64,000 nucleotides of DNA from Arthrobacter sp. U41 (lineage in GTDB: Bacteria; Actinomycetota; Actinomycetes; Actinomycetales; Micrococcaceae): positions 310,001 to 374,000 of the forward strand of contig NZ_VEGI01000001.1 in NCBI RefSeq assembly GCF_007679325.1. The letters run 5' to 3'. This document shows, in pieces, positions 11,720 through 21,111 of this stretch. Within the stretch, counting starts at the first letter, position 1. Each line of letters opens with the position of its first letter. A program made the translations under genes and the position numbers. Below the pieces are notes generated by a model that was not told the origin of the DNA, did not search any database, and worked only from the letters and a program-made list of their open reading frames with translations.

Positions 11720-12613
11720 ATGCTGCTCATGGTGTTGCCCGCGGCCTTAACGCTCTCCGCATGCGTGGCCACTCCCCAGCCCGGTGTCACGAACTCCAAC
11801 ACTCCCCCGCAGGTCATGTCGGCCGAGGCGTCGGCGGCGACCACCAGCGCGCCGCTGGAGACCACGCAGGCATCGAACAAGGCGCCCGTGTACTGGATCG
11901 GCCGGAGCAACGACAACACGTTCCTGTACCGCGAGTTCCGCGACGTCCCGGAAGAAGACAACCCGGTCACGGGCGCGCTCCGGGTCATGATGTCGGAGAA
12001 GCCGCTCGACCCGGACTTCTTCACCCCCTGGCAGAATCCCAAGATGCTGGCGAGCTCCATCTCGGGCAAAAATGTCATCACGGTGGACATGTCCGCCGAT
12101 GCGTTCAACAGCAATGTGGATCCGGCCATGGCCGAGCTCGCGGTGCAACAGCTCGTCTACACCGCGACGGCAGCCGCTGCCAGCGCCGGCCTGATTGACT
12201 CCGGCCAGCAGATCCAGGTGGTGGTGCTGGTGGACGGCCATACCGACTACGTTGCCTTCAACCACGTCCGCCTCGGCGCGCCGACCTCACGCAGTGCCGG
12301 GATGGTCGCCCCGGTCTGGATCATCGATCCCCAGGAAGGGACCTCGGTGGAGGACGGCGCGGTCAAGATCAACGGCCGCAGCACCTCTCCGGGCGGCGTG
12401 CTCCGGTGGGAGGTGCTCCGGATCGACGGAAGCGTCACGACCAGCTACGTGAACGGGACCGTGACCGCCTCGGACGAAGCCGGGAAATCGGGCGCTTTCA
12501 GCCTGTCGGTGAACCTGGGCCCGGGCAACTATGAGGTCCGGGTGTCGCAGGTCGAGGAAGGCAATCCCGCCGAGGACCTGAACGTAGACACCCGCGGGTT
12601 CGCGGTCCAATAG
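11720..12613 (+). CDS. GerMN and Gmad2 domain lipoprotein
   Basis: Predicted secreted lipoprotein of unknown function. The N-terminus has basic residues, a hydrophobic stretch and the lipobox LSAC at residues 11-14, so the mature protein would be lipid-anchored outside the membrane. Residues about 45-180 resemble a GerMN domain (substrate-binding-like, found in GerM and LpqB). Residues about 195-297 form a Gmad2 immunoglobulin-like domain (VWIIDPQEGTSVEDG ... GNYEVRVSQVEEG). ATG 11720 and ATG 11729 are both possible starts; neither has a clear ribosome binding site. It is a lone gene, convergent with rsmE, 297 residues. Related two-domain proteins occur widely in actinobacteria, so the germination-type names do not imply sporulation. 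Confidence 0.82.
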   Translation: MLLMVLPAALTLSACVATPQPGVTNSNTPPQVMSAEASAATTSAPLETTQASNKAPVYWIGRSNDNTFLYREFRDVPEEDNPVTGALRVMMSEKPLDPDFFTPWQNPKMLASSISGKNVITVDMSADAFNSNVDPAMAELAVQQLVYTATAAAASAGLIDSGQQIQVVVLVDGHTDYVAFNHVRLGAPTSRSAGMVAPVWIIDPQEGTSVEDGAVKINGRSTSPGGVLRWEVLRIDGSVTTSYVNGTVTASDEAGKSGAFSLSVNLGPGNYEVRVSQVEEGNPAEDLNVDTRGFAVQ

Positions 12614-12780
12614 CGCAATCCCCGTCGGACTGACCATCGATTGCTCCGCAACGGCCCTTTTGACAGCTCAAAACGGCGGTTGGGCCCACGCCGGCAGGGT
12701 TCCCTGGCCGAGCTTGCGAGTCGAGGGGGCCGGTGGGGAACAATCGTTTCTTTGGCCGACCGGCCTGCTGATCCCCTGGG

Positions 12781-13629
12781 CTACCAGCGGCCCAGGATGT
12801 CGCTGGCGAGGACCGTGGCGGCGGGACCGGCCGTGGATGAGCGCAGGACATGGTGCCCCAGCAGGGCTGTCACGGCGCCGGCGTCGCAGAGCCGTGTCAC
12901 TTCCCGCGGGCTGATGCCGCCCTCGGGACCCACGATGAGCAGGACCTCACGGCCGCCGGAACCGTTATCCTCCGAACCTGGCCGGCCGCGACCCTCACCC
13001 GCCGAGTCCTCAGCGGCCGAGTCCTCAGCGGCTGAGTCCTCACCGGCGAAACCGGCCTGCCAAGTCTCCAGGACCTGCCGCAGCGGACGTACGGCGTCCT
13101 CATGAAGGATGACGGCGAGGTCCGCGGCGGCCACCGCCGCCTGCAGCCCGGCGCCGTCGACGGCGGAACGGACCTCCGGGATCCACGCCCGGCGGGCCTG
13201 TTTGGCCGCCGCCGTGACGATGGACTGCCACTTGGCGTGGGCCTTCGCCGCGCGCTCGGCTTTCCACCGGACAATGGAGCGTTCCGCCTGCCACGGCACG
13301 ATCGCGTCGATTCCCAGTTCGGTGGCAGTCTCGGCCGCGAGTTCGTCCCGGTCTCCCTTGGCGAGGGCCTGTACCAGGACCAGCCGGACCCCGGGCCGCG
13401 GCTCGTCGGAGAGCTCAGAGCACGTCACCGTCAGCTCGTTCGGCGCGACGGCGGCCACGGCGCCGCTCAGGCGCTTGCCGGCGCCGTCGGCGATGTCCAC
13501 GGTCTCCCCCACGGCGAGACGCTTCACCGTGACCGCATGGCGGGCCTCGGCTCCGTCCAGAATGAACACGGAACCGGGCGCCATCCCGTCCAAGGTGCCG
13601 GGGGCTGTGAAGAAGACCGGGTTACTCAC
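12781..13629 (-). CDS. rsmE: 16S rRNA (uracil-1498-N3)-methyltransferase RsmE
   Basis: SPOUT methyltransferase that methylates U1498 of 16S rRNA. N-terminal PUA-like domain (residues about 1-75), then the SPOUT domain with the knot motif LLIVGPEGGISPREV near the C-terminus. 282 residues, longer than the usual 240-250, because of an acidic Ala/Glu/Asp/Ser/Gly-rich insertion at about residues 190-225 that includes a pentapeptide repeat (EDSAA) coded by 15-bp tandem DNA units. The start GTG 13629 lies 2 bp after the dnaJ stop, so it is coupled to hrcA-dnaJ. The insertion lies before the cofactor knot and probably forms a surface loop. Confidence 0.95.
   Translation of the reverse strand: MSNPVFFTAPGTLDGMAPGSVFILDGAEARHAVTVKRLAVGETVDIADGAGKRLSGAVAAVAPNELTVTCSELSDEPRPGVRLVLVQALAKGDRDELAAETATELGIDAIVPWQAERSIVRWKAERAAKAHAKWQSIVTAAAKQARRAWIPEVRSAVDGAGLQAAVAAADLAVILHEDAVRPLRQVLETWQAGFAGEDSAAEDSAAEDSAGEGRGRPGSEDNGSGGREVLLIVGPEGGISPREVTRLCDAGAVTALLGHHVLRSSTAGPAATVLASDILGRW
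13004..13048. repeat. 15-bp tandem repeat within rsmE
   Basis: Three units GAGTCCTCAGCGGCC / GAGTCCTCAGCGGCT / GAGTCCTCACCGGCG at 13004, 13019 and 13034. They code an in-frame pentapeptide repeat in the RsmE insertion. Confidence 0.85.
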
Positions 13630-13631
13630 GG

Positions 13632-14759
13632 CTACAGGTTACCGAGCCTGTCCCGAAGCTTCGCGAAGACCCCGCCGCTGGCGGTGAGCTTACCTTCGGT
13701 GAACTGCTCACCGCGCAGCTTTGCGAGCTGGCGGAGCAGGTCCTCCTGGGCGGCGTCGAGCTTGGCGGGCGTGTCCACCTGCAGATGGACCTTGAGGTCG
13801 CCACGGCCGTAGCCGCGCAGGTGCGTGACGCCGAGGCCGCGGAGGGTGATGATCTCACCGGACTGCGTGCCGGCCTTGACGTCGATTTCCTGCTGGCCGT
13901 CGAAGGTGTCGAGGGTGAGCTCGGTGCCCAGCGCGGCTGCAGTCATGGGGATGTTGAGGCTGGCGTGCAGGTCATCGCCGTCGCGGACATAGGTGGCGTC
14001 GTTGTTGACCCGGATCTCCACGTAGAGGTCGCCGGCGGGACCGCCGGCGGGACCGGCCTCGCCCTGGCCGGAGAGCTGGATGCGGGTGCCGGTGGCGACG
14101 CCGGCGGGAACCTTGACCGTCAGGGAACGCCGGCTGCGGATGCGGCCCTGGCCGGCGCATTCGTTGCATGGATCCTTGATGACGGTGCCGAAGCCCTCGC
14201 AGGAGCCGCAGGGGGCCGCGGTCATGACCTGGCCGAGGATGGAGCGGACCGCACGCTGGACCTGCCCGCTGCCGCCGCAGATGTCGCAGCGCTCGGGGTG
14301 GCTGCCTTCGCGGCAGCAGGAGCCCTCACACGTGGGGCACGTGACGGCGGTGTCGACTTCGAGTTTCTTGTTGACCCCGAAGACAGCGTCGCGGAGCTCG
14401 ATCCGCACACTGATCAGGGCGTCCTGGCCGCGGCGGACCCGTGAGGCGGGTCCTGCCTGGCCGCCGGCGCCGAAGAAGGTCTCGAAGATGTCCTGGAACG
14501 CGAAGCCCTGGCCGGAGTAGCTGCCGCCGCCGAAGCCGTTGTCGGTGCCGTTCTCATTCCCCGTGGTGTCGTAGACCCGGCGCTTCTGCGGATCGGAAAG
14601 GACCTCATAGGCATGCGTAACGGCCTTGAACCGGTCCGAGGCGTCGTCCCCGGGATTAACATCGGGGTGGAGGGTCCGCGCCAGCTTGCGGTAGGCCTTC
14701 TTGATCTCTTCGCCCGTAGCTTCGCGGGAGACTCCAAGAACGTCGTAATGGCTGCTCAA
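13632..14759 (-). CDS. dnaJ: Chaperone DnaJ (second, HrcA-linked type)
   Basis: Hsp40 co-chaperone of DnaK. J domain with HPD in TLHPDVNPGD, a Gly/Phe linker, and a zinc region with four CxxCxGxG-like repeats (CPTCEGSC, CDICGGSG, CGSCEGFG, CNECAGQG), then two C-terminal substrate-binding domains. 375 residues. The second cysteine motif ends SCC rather than SxG, a small deviation. Start TTG 14759 with GGAAGAG upstream. Lying between hrcA and rsmE, it is the actinobacterial DnaJ2 paralogue rather than the one in the dnaK operon. CIRCE control through hrcA is likely. Confidence 0.95.
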   Translation of the reverse strand: MSSHYDVLGVSREATGEEIKKAYRKLARTLHPDVNPGDDASDRFKAVTHAYEVLSDPQKRRVYDTTGNENGTDNGFGGGSYSGQGFAFQDIFETFFGAGGQAGPASRVRRGQDALISVRIELRDAVFGVNKKLEVDTAVTCPTCEGSCCREGSHPERCDICGGSGQVQRAVRSILGQVMTAAPCGSCEGFGTVIKDPCNECAGQGRIRSRRSLTVKVPAGVATGTRIQLSGQGEAGPAGGPAGDLYVEIRVNNDATYVRDGDDLHASLNIPMTAAALGTELTLDTFDGQQEIDVKAGTQSGEIITLRGLGVTHLRGYGRGDLKVHLQVDTPAKLDAAQEDLLRQLAKLRGEQFTEGKLTASGGVFAKLRDRLGNL

Positions 14760-14845
14760 AGTGTGTATCTCTTCCTTTTTGTACTGCCGGTTTGGGCAAG
14801 AAGTCTGGTGCCGGCCCGTCGGGACGGGCCATGGAGTGCGGCCGG

Positions 14846-15859
14846 TTAGGGGCCGAGGATTCGTGAAAGGTAGCGGGCCACGGCCCGGACCGCAGCCATG
14901 GTGGTGGGATAGTCCATCCGGGTGGGTCCCAGCACCCCGACCTTCGCCGTGGCGTCCGGACCGTAGCCGGTAGCCACCACCGAAGCCTCCGCGAGCCCGA
15001 CGTACGGGTTTTCCCGGCCGATGCTGACTGTCACCCCGCGCGGGTCCGCTGCCATGTCGCTCAGGAGCCGGAGCATCACCACTTGCTCCTCCAGGGCTTC
15101 CAGCACCGGGCCGATGCTCAGCGGGAAGTCCACGTTGGAGCGGGCCAGGTTGGCGGTTCCGGCCATGACCATTCGCTCCTCGCGGCTGCTGGTGGCCAGT
15201 GCCTCCAGGCCGCGGGCCAGGGCCTGGGCCGGGTTGCGCCGCGCGGGTGGGCAGCTGGCAACCACGGACAGCAACGACTGCGGCAGGGCGTTCAGCGGCG
15301 TCCCGGAGAGCGCGCCAAGGAAGCGTGTGCGGAGTTCGGCCAGGGCCTCCTCGGGAAGATCCTCCCCCACGTCAATGACCCGCTGTTCCACCTTGCCGGT
15401 GTCCGCGATCAGCACCGCTAGCACCTTGCGGGGTGCCAGCAGGACGAATTCGATATGGCGCACCTTGGCGCGGCTGAGATGCGGGTACTGGACGACGGCC
15501 ACCTGGTTGGTCAGCTGCGCCAGCAGCCGGACGGTCCGGTCCAGGACGTCGTCGAGATCGTCGGAGCCTTCCAGGAGGGCCTGGATGGCGCGCCGTTCGG
15601 CCGGCGAGAGGGGCTTGACCGCCGAAATCTGGTCCACGAACAGCCGGTAGCCCTTGTCGGTGGGGATCCGGCCGGCGCTCGTGTGCGGCGCCGTGATGAG
15701 GCCCTCATCCTCCAGGGCCGCCATGTCGTTGCGGATCGTGGCGCTGGACACGCCCAAGTGGTGCCGTTCCACGAGGGCCTTGGAGCCGACGGGTTCCCGT
15801 GAATGGACGTAGTCCTCCACGATGGCGCGCAGCACTTCGAGTTTGCGCGGTTCGCTCAC
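14846..15859 (-). CDS. hrcA: Heat-inducible transcription repressor HrcA
   Basis: Represses class I heat-shock genes by binding CIRCE, with GroEL as co-factor in known systems. N-terminal winged helix (residues about 1-75, with [18 protein letters not shown]), GAF-like dimer domain after it. 337 residues. GTG 15859 is preceded by GGAGGTGGAG. It is the first gene of hrcA-dnaJ-rsmE and lies 83 bp downstream of a CIRCE element, so it is autoregulated. Confidence 0.97.
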   Translation of the reverse strand: MSEPRKLEVLRAIVEDYVHSREPVGSKALVERHHLGVSSATIRNDMAALEDEGLITAPHTSAGRIPTDKGYRLFVDQISAVKPLSPAERRAIQALLEGSDDLDDVLDRTVRLLAQLTNQVAVVQYPHLSRAKVRHIEFVLLAPRKVLAVLIADTGKVEQRVIDVGEDLPEEALAELRTRFLGALSGTPLNALPQSLLSVVASCPPARRNPAQALARGLEALATSSREERMVMAGTANLARSNVDFPLSIGPVLEALEEQVVMLRLLSDMAADPRGVTVSIGRENPYVGLAEASVVATGYGPDATAKVGVLGPTRMDYPTTMAAVRAVARYLSRILGP

Positions 15860-15942
15860 GCTCCACCTCCAATCGACTGTCCGGCATCCGGCGCCGCCGT
15901 TCCCGGCCGCACCGCATGCTGTGCTGGTTCAGGACATGTTGG

Positions 15943-15969
15943 TTAGCACTCGACATGCCTAAGTGCTAA
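15943..15969. promoter_or_regulatory. CIRCE operator (HrcA binding site)
   Basis: TTAGCACTC, nine bases, AAGTGCTAA: one mismatch from the consensus TTAGCACTC-N9-GAGTGCTAA. It sits between hrcA and the divergent DUF3097 gene, 83 bp before the hrcA start and 120 bp before the DUF3097 start. An AT-rich CATATTAG on the minus strand just upstream (15971-15978) may be the hrcA -10. Confidence 0.95.
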
Positions 15970-16089
15970 CCAGTCTAATATGAGTCGCCGCGTTGTTAGC
16001 ATTGGATTCGCTCCAGGCGTTCATCCTGGGGCTGGTGTTTTCGGGCACAGCCCGCCGTAGCAAACCGAGCGCAAAGCAGTGTGGAACCG

Positions 16090-16938
16090 ATGTCGTACCA
16101 GAACTGGGGCCCCCAGGACCTGTCCGCCCCCGCCAAGATCCAGCTTCCTGAAGTGCCGGTGGAGCGCGGCATGGTGCTCGAGGACGTGCAGTCCGGCTGG
16201 GTGGGCGCCGTCACCCGCGTCGAGAAGTCCGGCGGGATGCACGTCGTCGCCCTCGAGGACCGCCGCGGCAAGTCCCGGTCCTTCCGGCTCGGCTTCGGCT
16301 TCCTGCTCGAGGGACAGCCGATCCGGCTGATGCCGCCGGCGCCGCGGGCCTCCCCGGCGGCCGTGGGCACAAGGACGGCCTCCGGCTCCGTCCGGGTGGC
16401 GGGCCAGCGCGCCCAAGTGGCCAAAGCCAGCCGGATCTGGGTGGAAGGCAAGCACGACGCCGAACTCGTCGAGAAGGTCTGGGGTGACGATCTCCGGGTG
16501 GAAGGCATCGTCGTTGAACCGCTGCACGGCATTGATGACCTCGCAGGCGCCGTGGCGGCATTCCGGCCCGGACCCGGGCGCCGGCTCGGTGTCCTCGTGG
16601 ACCATCTGGTTCCCGATTCCAAGGAGTCCCGGATCGCCGACGCCGTGATGGCCTCCCCCGGTGCGGCCGGAAACGTGCTGATTGTCGGACACCCCTATGT
16701 GGACGTCTGGCAGGCCATCCGGCCCGCCGTCCTGGGGATCGAGAAGTGGCCGGTGATTCCCCGGGGTGTGGACTGGAAGACCGGCATCCTCATGGCTTTC
16801 GGCTGGCCGCACAGCACCAAGGAGGACATCGGCCTGGGCTGGCAAAAACTCCTGGGCGCCGTCCGCAGCTACGCCGATCTGGAACCGTCCCTGCTGGGCA
16901 GGGTGGAGGAGGTCATCGACTTCCTCACCGTTCCCTGA
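16090..16938 (+). CDS. DUF3097 family protein, possible Toprim-like fold
   Basis: Conserved actinobacterial protein without known function. 282 residues from ATG 16090 (MSYQNWGPQDLSAPAK); a GTG at 16081 is in frame and would add three residues. An N-terminal small beta domain (about 20-85) precedes a region that looks Toprim-like: VEGKHDAELVEKVWG at about 118-132 (compare the Toprim Glu motif) and VLVDHLVPDSKE at about 168-179 (compare the acidic DxD strand). That suggests metal-dependent nucleic acid or phosphoryl chemistry, but it is my reading and not an established assignment. The promoter region is shared with hrcA across a CIRCE site. Confidence 0.85.
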   Translation: MSYQNWGPQDLSAPAKIQLPEVPVERGMVLEDVQSGWVGAVTRVEKSGGMHVVALEDRRGKSRSFRLGFGFLLEGQPIRLMPPAPRASPAAVGTRTASGSVRVAGQRAQVAKASRIWVEGKHDAELVEKVWGDDLRVEGIVVEPLHGIDDLAGAVAAFRPGPGRRLGVLVDHLVPDSKESRIADAVMASPGAAGNVLIVGHPYVDVWQAIRPAVLGIEKWPVIPRGVDWKTGILMAFGWPHSTKEDIGLGWQKLLGAVRSYADLEPSLLGRVEEVIDFLTVP

Positions 16939-17079
16939 GGGGGCTGACCGGCCACCGGCGCCGCCGGGCGATCCTCATTTGGCGCCGGAGCAAGTATTCT
17001 TGGAACGGCGGCTACGCTTCCGGCGCAGCCCTGGCACCTCCAGGCACCAACGCTCCACCGCAATCCGAAGGACAACACC

Positions 17080-17499
17080 GTGGCAGATGACGCCCGCGAA
17101 CACACCGGCAACCAGGCCGGCCATGGCCAGCCTCCGTACCATGGCGTTCCAGCAAATGCACTGCCGCTGACGGCGAGCGAGGACCGGCAGTGGGCCACAC
17201 TGGCGCACTTCGGCGGTATCCTGGGCTGCGTCCCCTCCCTCCTGATCTACCTGATCTTCAAGGACCGCGGCCCGTTCACGGCGCAGGAGTCGAAGGAAGC
17301 CCTGAACTTCACCCTGCCGCCCACCATCGCGGCTGTGCTGTGCAACCTGCTGGTGTTTGTGCCGGTGGTGGGCAACATCTTCGCGGTCCTGGCCACGGTC
17401 ATCTGGATCGCCGTGACGTGCTTCTCGGTGGCCGCCGGCATCCACGTCAACCGCGGCCAGCCGCACCGGTACGACTTCAACCTCCGCTGGATCAAATAG
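17080..17499 (+). CDS. DUF4870 domain membrane protein
   Basis: Small membrane protein of the DUF4870 (Tic20-like) family, function unknown. 139 residues: hydrophilic N-terminus of about 40, then three hydrophobic segments (around HFGGILGCVPSLLIYLIF, PTIAAVLCNLLVFVPVVG and NIFAVLATVIWIAVTCFS). The family signature linking them is KDRGPFTAQESKEALNF. GTG 17080 follows GAAGGAC. It is followed by a strong terminator. Confidence 0.88.
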   Translation: MADDAREHTGNQAGHGQPPYHGVPANALPLTASEDRQWATLAHFGGILGCVPSLLIYLIFKDRGPFTAQESKEALNFTLPPTIAAVLCNLLVFVPVVGNIFAVLATVIWIAVTCFSVAAGIHVNRGQPHRYDFNLRWIK

Positions 17500-17565
17500 C
17501 GGACCGCACTTTCTTGCCTGCGAGGTCCCGCACACGCGGACCCAGGCACCCGCTCCGAGATTCAG

Positions 17566-17606
17566 AAAAGCCGGCCGCTGCCCCTCAGGGCAGCGGCCGG
17601 CTTTTT
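17566..17606. terminator. Bidirectional intrinsic terminator (DUF4870 / hemW)
   Basis: Perfect 18-bp stem AAAAGCCGGCCGCTGCCC (17566-17583) with its complement (17588-17605), a 4-nt loop, and T-runs on both strands. It ends the convergent DUF4870 and hemW units. Confidence 0.95.
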
Positions 17607-17658
17607 GGCTTTGATGGTCAGGATCCCCCGGGTTCACTGGTCAGGCACCCCCGGACCA

Positions 17659-18897
17659 CTAGTCAGGCAGGATCCGGCGGACCACGGCGTCGGCGAGCAG
17701 GCGGCCCTTGAGCGTCAGCACGAGGCTGCCGCGGAACGCCGAAGCGGGGTCAATCAGGCCGTCGGCGATGAGCCCGGCGACGGCATGCCGGCCGGTGTCT
17801 CCCAGGCCGCCCAGGCTGGTGATCTCCAGGCCGGAGTTCAGGCGGGCCTCCAGCATGACCCGCTCCACGCTGCGGGTCTGCGAATCAAGGGTCTCCCGGC
17901 CTGCGGCCGGCGAGAGCCCGGATCCCAGGCGGTTGGCATAGGCGGTGGGGTGTTTGACGTTCCACCAGCGCACGCCGCCCACGTGGGAGTGGGCGCCGGG
18001 GCCGATCCCCCACCAGTCGTCGCCGCGCCAGTAGGCGAGATTGTGCCGGCAGGCCTGCTCCGGGGTGCGGGACCAGTTGCTGACCTCGTACCAGGACAGC
18101 CCCGAGGCCGAGATCAGTTCGTCGGCCAGCTCATATTTGGCCGCATGGTCGTCGTCGTCGATTTCCGGGACTTCGCCGCGGCGGATCTGCGCGGCCAGTT
18201 TGGTGCCGTCCTCGACGATCAGCGCGTAGGCGCTGATGTGGTCCGGCGCGTAAGACAGCGCCGTCTCCAGGGAGTAGCGCCAGTCGGCCAGCGACTCCCC
18301 CGGCGTGCCGTAGATGAGGTCCAGGCTGACGGCGAGGCCAGCCTCCCGGGCCCACCGGACCGCCTGGGGCACCCGGCTGGGGGTGTGGGTGCGGTCGAGG
18401 ACCTTCAGGACGTGCGGCACCGCGGACTGCATACCAAAGGACACCCGGGTGAAGCCGGCGTCGGCCAGCAGCTGCAGGGATTCGGGAGTGACCGAGTCCG
18501 GGTTCGCCTCCGTGGTGACCTCGGCGCCGGGCGCGAGACCCCAGGCCCCGATGGCCGCGGTGAGGATGCGGGCCAGGTCCCCTGCCGGGAGCAGGGTGGG
18601 GGTTCCGCCGCCGAAGAAGACGGTGCTGAGCGGGCGCGCCGGCAGGCCGCTGTTTTTCAGGACAGCGGCCGCGAAGTCCACCTCCGCGACGGCGGTGCCG
18701 GCGTAGGCGTCCTGGGACGCCCCGCCGCCGAGCTCGGTGGCGGTGTAGGTGTTGAAGTCGCAGTAGCCGCAGCGCACGGCGCAGAAGGGGATGTGAACGT
18801 ACAGCCCGAAGGCCCGGGCATTGGCGCCTTCAAGCGCCTGCCCGGGCAGCAGCCCGTCCGACGGCGCCGGGTCGCCCAGCGGGAGGGCGCTAGGCAC
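17659..18897 (-). CDS. hemW: Radical SAM heme chaperone HemW
   Basis: Radical SAM protein formerly annotated as oxygen-independent coproporphyrinogen III oxidase; HemW proteins deliver heme. The cluster motif CAVRCGYCDFNTY (CxxxCxxC, about residues 38-45) is followed by the FFGGGTPTLL motif and a C-terminal HemN-like domain. 412 residues. The extra Cys after the cluster (CxxxCxxCxxC) that marks true HemN is absent, supporting HemW. GTG 18897. It lies 42 bp downstream of lepA, a conserved pairing, and is probably co-transcribed with it. Confidence 0.93.
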   Translation of the reverse strand: MPSALPLGDPAPSDGLLPGQALEGANARAFGLYVHIPFCAVRCGYCDFNTYTATELGGGASQDAYAGTAVAEVDFAAAVLKNSGLPARPLSTVFFGGGTPTLLPAGDLARILTAAIGAWGLAPGAEVTTEANPDSVTPESLQLLADAGFTRVSFGMQSAVPHVLKVLDRTHTPSRVPQAVRWAREAGLAVSLDLIYGTPGESLADWRYSLETALSYAPDHISAYALIVEDGTKLAAQIRRGEVPEIDDDDHAAKYELADELISASGLSWYEVSNWSRTPEQACRHNLAYWRGDDWWGIGPGAHSHVGGVRWWNVKHPTAYANRLGSGLSPAAGRETLDSQTRSVERVMLEARLNSGLEITSLGGLGDTGRHAVAGLIADGLIDPASAFRGSLVLTLKGRLLADAVVRRILPD

Positions 18898-18939
18898 GGT
18901 CCGGTCCCGTCTGGGTGGGGACAGTCATCACGAGCACCG

Positions 18940-20793
18940 CTACTTCTTGGCCTTGTCCTTGGACTCGTCCGTGGTCAGGGCCGCGATGAAGGCTTCCTGC
19001 GGGACCTCGACGCGGCCCACCATCTTCATGCGCTTCTTGCCTTCTTTCTGCTTTTCCAGCAGTTTGCGCTTTCGGGTGATGTCACCGCCGTAGCACTTGG
19101 CCAGAACGTCCTTGCGGATGGCGCGGATGCTTTCCCGGGCGATGATCCTCGAGCCGATGGCAGCCTGGATGGGCACCTCGAACTGCTGCCGCGGGATGAG
19201 TTCGCGCAGCTTGCCCGTCATCATCACGCCGTAGGCGTAGGCCTTGTCGCGGTGCGTGATGGCGGAGAACGCATCCACCTGCTCGCCCTGGAGCATGATG
19301 TCCACCTTGACCAGGTCGGCGACCTGCTCGCCGTCGGCCTTCCAGTCCAGCGAGCCGTAGCCGCGGGTTTTGGACTTGAGTATGTCGAAGAAGTCGAAGA
19401 CGATTTCTGCCAGCGGGAGGCGGTACCGGATCTCCACCCGGTCCTCGGAGAGGTAGTCCATGCCGCCCATCACGCCGCGCCGGCTCTGGCACAGCTCCAT
19501 GATGGCCCCGACAAATTCGTTCGGCGCAAGGATGGTGGCGGACACCATCGGCTCGCGGACTTCGGCGATCTTGCCGGTGGGGTACTCGCTGGGGTTGGTG
19601 ACGTGGACAACCTTCTTGTCCTCCAGCGTCACCTCGTATTCCACGTTGGGGGCGGTGGAGATCAGGTCCAGCTTGTATTCGCGTTCCAGCCGCTCACGGG
19701 TGATTTCCAGGTGCAGGAGGCCCAGGAATCCCACGCGGAAGCCGAAGCCCAGCGCGGCGGACGTCTCGGGCTCGTAGACAAGCGCGGCGTCGTTGAGCAT
19801 CAGCTTCTCCAACGCGTCGCGGAGCACCGGATAGTCCGTGCCGTCCAGCGGATAGAGGCCGGAGAAGACCATCGGCTTAGCATCGGCGTAGCCGGGAAGG
19901 GATGCAGTGGCCGGCTTGGCCAGGTTGGTGACGGTGTCGCCTACCTTGGACAGCCGGACGTCCTTCACGCCGGTGATCAGGTAGCCCACTTCGCCGACGC
20001 CGAGGCCCTTGGATGGCGTGGGCTCCGGGGAGCTGACACCGATCTCGAGGAGTTCGTGCGTGGCGCGGGTGGACATCATTTGGATGCGTTCGCGGGGGTG
20101 CAGCATGCCGTCCACCACGCGGACGTAGGTGACGACGCCGCGGTACGTGTCGTACACGGAGTCGAAGATCATGGCGCGGGCGGGCGCGTCCGGGTCGCCG
20201 ACGGGGGCCGGCAGGTCGCGGACGATCTTGTCCAGCAGGGCCTCGACGCCCATGCCGGTCTTGCCGGAGACGCGGAGCACGTCCTCGGGATCACCGCCGA
20301 TCAGGCTGGCGAGTTCCGCCGCATACTTCTCGGGCTGGGCTGCCGGGAGGTCGATTTTGTTCAGGACCGGGATGATCGTGAGGTTGTTTTCCATCGCCAG
20401 GTAGAGGTTGGCGAGGGTCTGGGCCTCGATGCCCTGGGCCGCGTCCACAAGCAGCACCGCGCCTTCGCAGGCGGCCAGCGAGCGGGAGACTTCATACGTG
20501 AAGTCAACGTGGCCGGGAGTGTCGATCATGTTCAGCGCGTAGCTGGTGCCGTCGAGCTCCCAGGGCATACGGACTGCCTGGGACTTAATGGTGATGCCGC
20601 GTTCGCGCTCAATGTCCATGCGGTCCAGGTACTGGGCCTTCATGTCACGGGACTGGACGACGCCGGTGTACTGGAGCATCCGGTCGGCCAGTGTGGATTT
20701 GCCGTGGTCAATGTGCGCAATGATGCAGAAGTTCCGGATGATGGCCGGATCTGTTGCGGCGGGCACCGGGGCGGTGCGGGCCATGGGAGACAC
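18940..20793 (-). CDS. lepA: Elongation factor 4 (LepA)
   Basis: Ribosome-binding translational GTPase. G motifs [24 protein letters not shown] and NKIDLP; domains II-V; a C-terminal domain ending in a Lys-rich tail. 617 residues, standard. GTG 20793 is chosen for AAGGA six bases upstream; an ATG nine bases further in (MARTAPVP) is the alternative. Upstream, GATAAT on the minus strand (20880-20875) is a plausible -10. Confidence 0.97.
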   Translation of the reverse strand: MSPMARTAPVPAATDPAIIRNFCIIAHIDHGKSTLADRMLQYTGVVQSRDMKAQYLDRMDIERERGITIKSQAVRMPWELDGTSYALNMIDTPGHVDFTYEVSRSLAACEGAVLLVDAAQGIEAQTLANLYLAMENNLTIIPVLNKIDLPAAQPEKYAAELASLIGGDPEDVLRVSGKTGMGVEALLDKIVRDLPAPVGDPDAPARAMIFDSVYDTYRGVVTYVRVVDGMLHPRERIQMMSTRATHELLEIGVSSPEPTPSKGLGVGEVGYLITGVKDVRLSKVGDTVTNLAKPATASLPGYADAKPMVFSGLYPLDGTDYPVLRDALEKLMLNDAALVYEPETSAALGFGFRVGFLGLLHLEITRERLEREYKLDLISTAPNVEYEVTLEDKKVVHVTNPSEYPTGKIAEVREPMVSATILAPNEFVGAIMELCQSRRGVMGGMDYLSEDRVEIRYRLPLAEIVFDFFDILKSKTRGYGSLDWKADGEQVADLVKVDIMLQGEQVDAFSAITHRDKAYAYGVMMTGKLRELIPRQQFEVPIQAAIGSRIIARESIRAIRKDVLAKCYGGDITRKRKLLEKQKEGKKRMKMVGRVEVPQEAFIAALTTDESKDKAKK

Positions 20794-21111
20794 GCAGGGT
20801 CCTTACTGTTGGCATTACTGGTGGCGTTGCACGGATCGCGGGGATGCTGCTTTCCCATCCTGCGACGTGCCGCAATTATCGTTCCTATAGTCTCCCACGT
20901 CCGGACCCGAGGGAGTGCATCCCCGGATTCCGTTGCGCCCCCTCACCGTGCCCCGGGTTCCCTCCGTGCATACCGCCTTGTGTTCGCCCCCGATATTCCT
21001 GCGCTGAGTTCGTGCGCTGTGTTCGTGCGCTGAGTTCGCGTGCCGTGTTCGCGCCGCGGCGCTTGCCTCGCCGCCAGCTGCCGGCCGGCGCCTGGCGGTA
21101 GGGTTTTCCCC
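20794..21111. other. Divergent intergenic region lepA / PemK-like gene
   Basis: About 320 bp without a gene. It contains a minus-strand -10-like GATAAT (20880-20875) for lepA and a 13-bp tandem array at 21001-21052. Frames through it have no familiar content. Confidence 0.55.
21001..21052. repeat. Four-copy 13-bp tandem repeat
   Basis: Units GCGCTGAGTTCGT (21001), GCGCTGTGTTCGT (21014), GCGCTGAGTTCGC (21027) and GTGCCGTGTTCGC (21040). It lies 60 bp before the PemK-like gene. Confidence 0.85.

Noticed and set aside
17605..21033. An 1142-codon open frame opposite hemW and lepA
   Set aside because: No familiar motif; spans two well-supported genes and their gap.
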